Assembly: GCA_025924845.1 (NCBI GenBank) | Contig: JAICHN010000057.1 | Span: forward strand, 1-16,991 | Direction: 5' to 3' | Length of the DNA stretch: 16,991 bases | DNA from: Chloroflexota bacterium | GTDB taxonomy: Bacteria > Chloroflexota > UBA5177 > JANWHV01 | Part shown: piece after piece, positions 14,470-16,991 of the stretch | How the letters are laid out: the number at the start of each line of letters is the position of its first letter | How positions within the stretch are numbered: position 1 is the first letter of the stretch | Program-made: the position numbers and the translations under genes | The notes under the pieces: generated by a model | What the model was told of the DNA's origin: nothing | What the model saw: the letters and a program-made list of their open reading frames with translations, nothing else | Databases searched by the model: none

Positions 14470-14729
14470 TGCTCAGCCGTAAGGTAGGACAGAGCCTCCG
14501 TATCGGCGCTGATATCCGCGTGGTGGTGGTGGCGGTCGACGGCCAGTTCGCCCGGATCGGGATTGAGGCGCCGCCGGGCTGCAAGATTCTACGTGAGGAA
14601 CTGTGGCACTCGGTGGCGGAGGACAATCAAGCGGCCACCGCCACGTCCGCGGCAGGCGCCTTCGCCCAGGTGCTACGCGCTCAAATCCCAACACCGGTTA
14701 AGCCGTCCCAAGGCGAGGGCCAGGAGTAG
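14463..14729 (+). CDS. csrA: Carbon storage / translational regulator CsrA
   Basis: Small RNA-binding dimer that represses translation by binding GGA motifs near ribosome binding sites; its classical target in flagellar systems is flagellin mRNA. The start is ATG 14463, giving MLVLSRKVGQSLRIGADIRV, with the RNA-contact residues L4, R6 and R44 in place (KILREEL). N55, a position reported to matter for FliW antagonism in B. subtilis CsrA, is also present. The 88 residues exceed the usual 60-75 by a C-terminal Ala/Gln/Pro-rich tail. The start lies inside the 3' end of fliW, with no strong Shine-Dalgarno (closest is CAGGAT, about 14 nt upstream), so translation is probably coupled to fliW. Confidence 0.95.
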   Translation: MLVLSRKVGQSLRIGADIRVVVVAVDGQFARIGIEAPPGCKILREELWHSVAEDNQAATATSAAGAFAQVLRAQIPTPVKPSQGEGQE

Positions 14730-14761
14730 GTCGTCATCGATCAGCACGCTCCCCTCCTGGC
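14719..14761. terminator. Weak candidate terminator between convergent csrA and marR
   Basis: GCCAGGAG (14719-14726) can pair with CTCCTGGC (14754-14761): eight perfect base pairs around a 27-nt loop. The left arm overlaps the csrA stop codon. The two genes are convergent with only 48 bp between stops, where a bidirectional terminator would be expected, but there is no T-tract on either side and the loop is long. Confidence 0.25.
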
Positions 14762-14777
14762 GCCCAACGCCTAGATG

Positions 14778-15293
14778 CTACCCATGCACTGGGTCGAGCG
14801 TGGCCGCCACGGACTGGTCTAACTCGCGCAGCATGGCGAGGAACTCGCGCATACGCGCCTCGTCCCAGCCGACCAGCAGCCCCGCCAGAGCACTCGTCGC
14901 CGCGGCTCTTGCTTCCCCCAGGGCCAGTTGACCCTGAGGAGTGAGGCGAACCAGCACCTTGCGCCGATCCTTCTCGCTGTGCGTTCTGACGCACAGCCCC
15001 TGCTCCACCAGGTCATCGACGGCGGCAGTGATCGCGGGGCTGGAAAGCAGGCAGCGGCGCGACAACTCTCCCGGCTGCGCGCCCTCCTCATGAAGTCGCG
15101 ACAGGTCGCATACCGCGAGCAACAAGTGCATCTGCTGAGGGGTCAGGCTGCCGCCCATGTGCGACTTCAGGGCTCGGCCCAACCGGGGCAGCAGATCGAG
15201 TAGTGCCCCAATAGTTTCTCCGGTGAGCGTGCCGGCTTCCGAGCCGGCCACGTCCTTAGTTGAAAGGTTCGCCGAAAGGTGAGTATGGTCCAT
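14778..15293 (-). CDS. MarR-family transcriptional regulator
   Basis: Winged helix-turn-helix dimer, most likely the repressor of the efflux gene directly upstream in the same operon. The 171 residues have helices for dimerisation at both ends and a central wHTH (about 60-125): QPGELSRRCLLSSPAITAAVDDLVEQGL, seen as the HTH, then CVRTHSEKDRRKVLVRLTPQG, the wing with the conserved D-R-R. The N-terminal 20 residues are hydrophilic and could be cut back to a later start, but the ATG overlaps the transporter stop (TGATG), which supports it. Ligand unknown; MarR regulators of MFS pumps typically respond to phenolic or lipophilic compounds. Confidence 0.92.
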   Translation of the reverse strand: MDHTHLSANLSTKDVAGSEAGTLTGETIGALLDLLPRLGRALKSHMGGSLTPQQMHLLLAVCDLSRLHEEGAQPGELSRRCLLSSPAITAAVDDLVEQGLCVRTHSEKDRRKVLVRLTPQGQLALGEARAAATSALAGLLVGWDEARMREFLAMLRELDQSVAATLDPVHG

Positions 15294-16843
15294 CAGCCCG
15301 CCATTTCCAGCGCCGCGCTCTCCACGGCGACCGTCTCGGGTGCGGTCTGGTCCACGGCCTTCTTACGCAGCGTGAAGCTCAAGCCAACTCCGAGCACCGC
15401 CGCGATCACCATCACCTTGAAGGCATCGCCGTAAGCGCTCGCGAAGAGGTTGCCGATGGCCGGAGGCAGACCGTGTGAGGCATGCGCGGCGGAGTCCCCT
15501 GCCTGAGCGGCCTGGTGCTGGAGGGCGGTAAGTTGAGCGTGCGCGGCCTTGTAGGCGGGACGCGAAGTGAGAATGGTCGAGAGTCCGGCCACCGCCAGCG
15601 AACTGATTACCGATTGCAGGGCCTGGGTGAGCGCCGTGACTCGGCTGACCAGTTTCCGCGGGGCGGAATTGAGCACATGCGTATTCAGCGGCATCATCAT
15701 CAGTGCCATGCCCGCGCCGCGCAGGATCAGGGCGGGAATCAGATCGGTGCCGCTCGTCGTACCGGTGAGCCGGGTGAGCAGGAATGAACCCCCACCAACC
15801 AGGACGAGACCGGCGAAGACCAGGGGCCGTGCCCCAAAGAGGTCGAACAGTCGGCCGCCGACAGGCATGAAGATGGCCGCCGTGCCGGCCTGCGCAATCA
15901 AGATCAGCCCAGTATCAAAGGCGCCATAACCGCGAACCGACTGCAGGAACAGGGGGATAAGGAACATACCGCCAAACAGGGCGATTCCGGCAATCCACTG
16001 GGTGACAATGGCCAGGCTGAAGTCCAGTGACTTGAAGACTCTCAGTTCGAGCAGCGGATTCTCCCGGGTCAGCTCCACCGCGATGAACACCAGCAGGATC
16101 ACGGCGCCGCCGATCAGGCCGCCCAACGTATTAACCGAAGTCCAACTTGTACTACCTTCGCTCACCCCATAGGAAATAGCCGCGAAGGAGAGCGGGCCTA
16201 GGATAATCCCCGCGATATCCAGCCCCACCACCGCCTGGCGGCCCAGGGCGGGCAGGCGGGTGATGCCCATGTACATGGCCACGAAACCCACGGGCAAGTT
16301 GATCAGAAAGATCCAACGCCAATCGGCGTACTGCACGAGCCAGCCCGCCAGAGTGGGACCAAGGGCGGGGGCAAGCAGAATAGGCACGCCGAGGGCGCCC
16401 ATCACGGCGCCGCGCTTATCGGGCGGGCTGAGCCGGTAGGTGTAGGCCATCCCGACCGGCATCACGAAGCCGCCGCCTAAACCCTGTAGGATGCGGAAGG
16501 TAATGAGCATGCCGGAGTTCTGCGCCACGGCGCACATCACCGAACCGATGGTGAAGAGGGTGATCGCGGTCAGAAAAATGCGCTTCGCTCCAAAACGGTC
16601 AGACAACCAGCCGGCCAGAGGAATCACCGCCGCTTGGGCCAGGGTGTAGCCGGTGATCACCCACTGCAGCGAGTTGAGGGGCGACTTGAGGTCGGTGACC
16701 AGAGTAGGCAGCGCCACGTTTACCGCCGTCGCGTCCAGAATCGCCATGAACATGCCGAGAATGATCGCGATCAGCGGAGCCATGATATCGCGCATCCGGA
16801 ACGACGCGCCGTCGATCGGGGTACCTAGCGCCTGCGTGGTCAT
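15293..16843 (-). CDS. DHA2-family MFS multidrug efflux transporter (EmrB/QacA type)
   Basis: Proton-coupled drug exporter of the 14-helix DHA2 family in the cytoplasmic membrane. The 516 residues carry LDATAVNVALP (residues 36-46, motif D1), motif A GWLSDRFGAKR (78-88), GLGGGFVMPVG and motif C in LGVPILLAPALGPTLAGWL. These mark an exporter of the EmrB/QacA group. The start ATG (16841-16843) has GAGG 5 nt upstream on the minus strand. The last 90 residues include an Ala/His/Gln-rich loop before the final helix. It is followed without gap by the marR gene. Promoter and operator candidates lie 80-115 bp upstream. No EmrA-type membrane-fusion partner is present, consistent with a monoderm. The substrate cannot be read from sequence. 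Confidence 0.94.
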   Translation of the reverse strand: MTTQALGTPIDGASFRMRDIMAPLIAIILGMFMAILDATAVNVALPTLVTDLKSPLNSLQWVITGYTLAQAAVIPLAGWLSDRFGAKRIFLTAITLFTIGSVMCAVAQNSGMLITFRILQGLGGGFVMPVGMAYTYRLSPPDKRGAVMGALGVPILLAPALGPTLAGWLVQYADWRWIFLINLPVGFVAMYMGITRLPALGRQAVVGLDIAGIILGPLSFAAISYGVSEGSTSWTSVNTLGGLIGGAVILLVFIAVELTRENPLLELRVFKSLDFSLAIVTQWIAGIALFGGMFLIPLFLQSVRGYGAFDTGLILIAQAGTAAIFMPVGGRLFDLFGARPLVFAGLVLVGGGSFLLTRLTGTTSGTDLIPALILRGAGMALMMMPLNTHVLNSAPRKLVSRVTALTQALQSVISSLAVAGLSTILTSRPAYKAAHAQLTALQHQAAQAGDSAAHASHGLPPAIGNLFASAYGDAFKVMVIAAVLGVGLSFTLRKKAVDQTAPETVAVESAALEMAG

Positions 16844-16924
16844 ATGATCCTCATCTCCAGGGGCGTGAAAACGCGTCCTACTCTTTCCATTGCCGTGATA
16901 GCAAAGGATACGAAATTCTCGATT

Positions 16925-16939
16925 GGTGAAATATACACC
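16925..16939. promoter_or_regulatory. Candidate MarR operator overlapping the -10 box
   Basis: GGTGAAATATACACC is an imperfect palindrome (four outer base pairs plus one inner match) that covers the -10 box of the efflux promoter. MarR proteins usually bind such 15-20 bp AT-centred palindromes over promoters. An 8-bp direct repeat, GTGATAGC, at 16895-16902 and 16947-16954 flanks it and may also matter. Confidence 0.45.
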
Positions 16940-16958
16940 CGTCGAAGTGATAGCGCAA
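16930..16958 (-). promoter_or_regulatory. Sigma-70-type promoter of the efflux/marR operon
   Basis: On the minus strand, TTGCGC (16953-16958) and TATATT (16930-16935) are separated by exactly 17 nt. The -10 box matches five of six consensus bases in this AT-rich patch of an otherwise GC-rich window. The leader to the ATG would be about 80 nt. Confidence 0.6.
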
Positions 16959-16991
16959 TAGCCGATCCTGTTAAACGGCGCACATTCGGCC

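Noticed and set aside
16863..16874. GCGT-GAAA-ACGC mini-hairpin in the efflux leader
   Set aside because: Only four base pairs, and the stable GAAA loop forms on the non-transcribed sense relative to the operon; likely chance.
1..16991. CRISPR arrays, tRNA or rRNA genes, insertion sequences
   Set aside because: No regularly spaced repeats, no cloverleaf-type sequence, and no transposase or long terminal inverted repeats were seen.

Overview
The window is a GC-rich stretch dominated by a compact flagellar gene cluster (about 1.5-14.7 kb, all on the + strand). It is flanked by a threonine aldolase gene on the left and a minus-strand multidrug-efflux/MarR operon on the right. The gene order resembles a condensed Bacillus fla/che region (fliQ-fliR-flhB-flhA-flhF ... 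sigD-swrB) joined to flhO-flhP and to flgM-flgN-flgK-flgL-fliW-csrA. Rod genes are present, but the L- and P-ring genes (flgH, flgI) and flgA do not follow flgG as they usually do in diderms. This points to a monoderm, high-GC motile bacterium, either a Chloroflexota lineage or a deep Firmicutes lineage. That placement is inference from gene content, not from a database search.

Layout. (1) 1-1031: threonine aldolase, missing only about three N-terminal residues at the window edge. (2) 1032-1540: about 500 bp without an intact gene, holding a possible degraded Uma2-like fragment (minus strand), a perfect 14-bp palindrome and a strong hairpin. (3) 1541-5831: type III export gate genes fliQ, fliR, flhB, flhA, tightly packed. 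(4) 5812-9161: a variable section with a degenerate FlhF, a small membrane protein where flhG would be expected, the sigma-28 gene, a membrane-anchored SwrB-like protein and a secreted or anchored protein with an RskA-like domain. (5) 9209-10740: two rod/hook-family genes (flgF/flhO and flgG/flhP). (6) 10759-10785: a sigma-28 promoter matching TAAA-N15-GCCGA, followed by flgM, flgN, flgK, flgL, fliW and csrA. (7) 14778-16843: minus-strand DHA2-type MFS efflux gene followed by a MarR regulator, with a recognisable promoter/operator at 16925-16958.

How it fits together. FliQ, FliR, FlhB and FlhA build the export gate. FlgF and FlgG form the distal rod. Sigma-28 (FliA/SigD) should fire the promoter before flgM, so its own anti-sigma factor, the hook-filament junction proteins (FlgK, FlgL), their chaperone FlgN and the FliW/CsrA flagellin-translation switch are made late. 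FliP, FlhG, the motor, the hook and flagellin are not in the window and must lie elsewhere or be absent. The parts most likely to be new are the pseudo-GTPase-like FlhF without its B domain and the three unrecognised membrane or exported proteins around the sigma factor.
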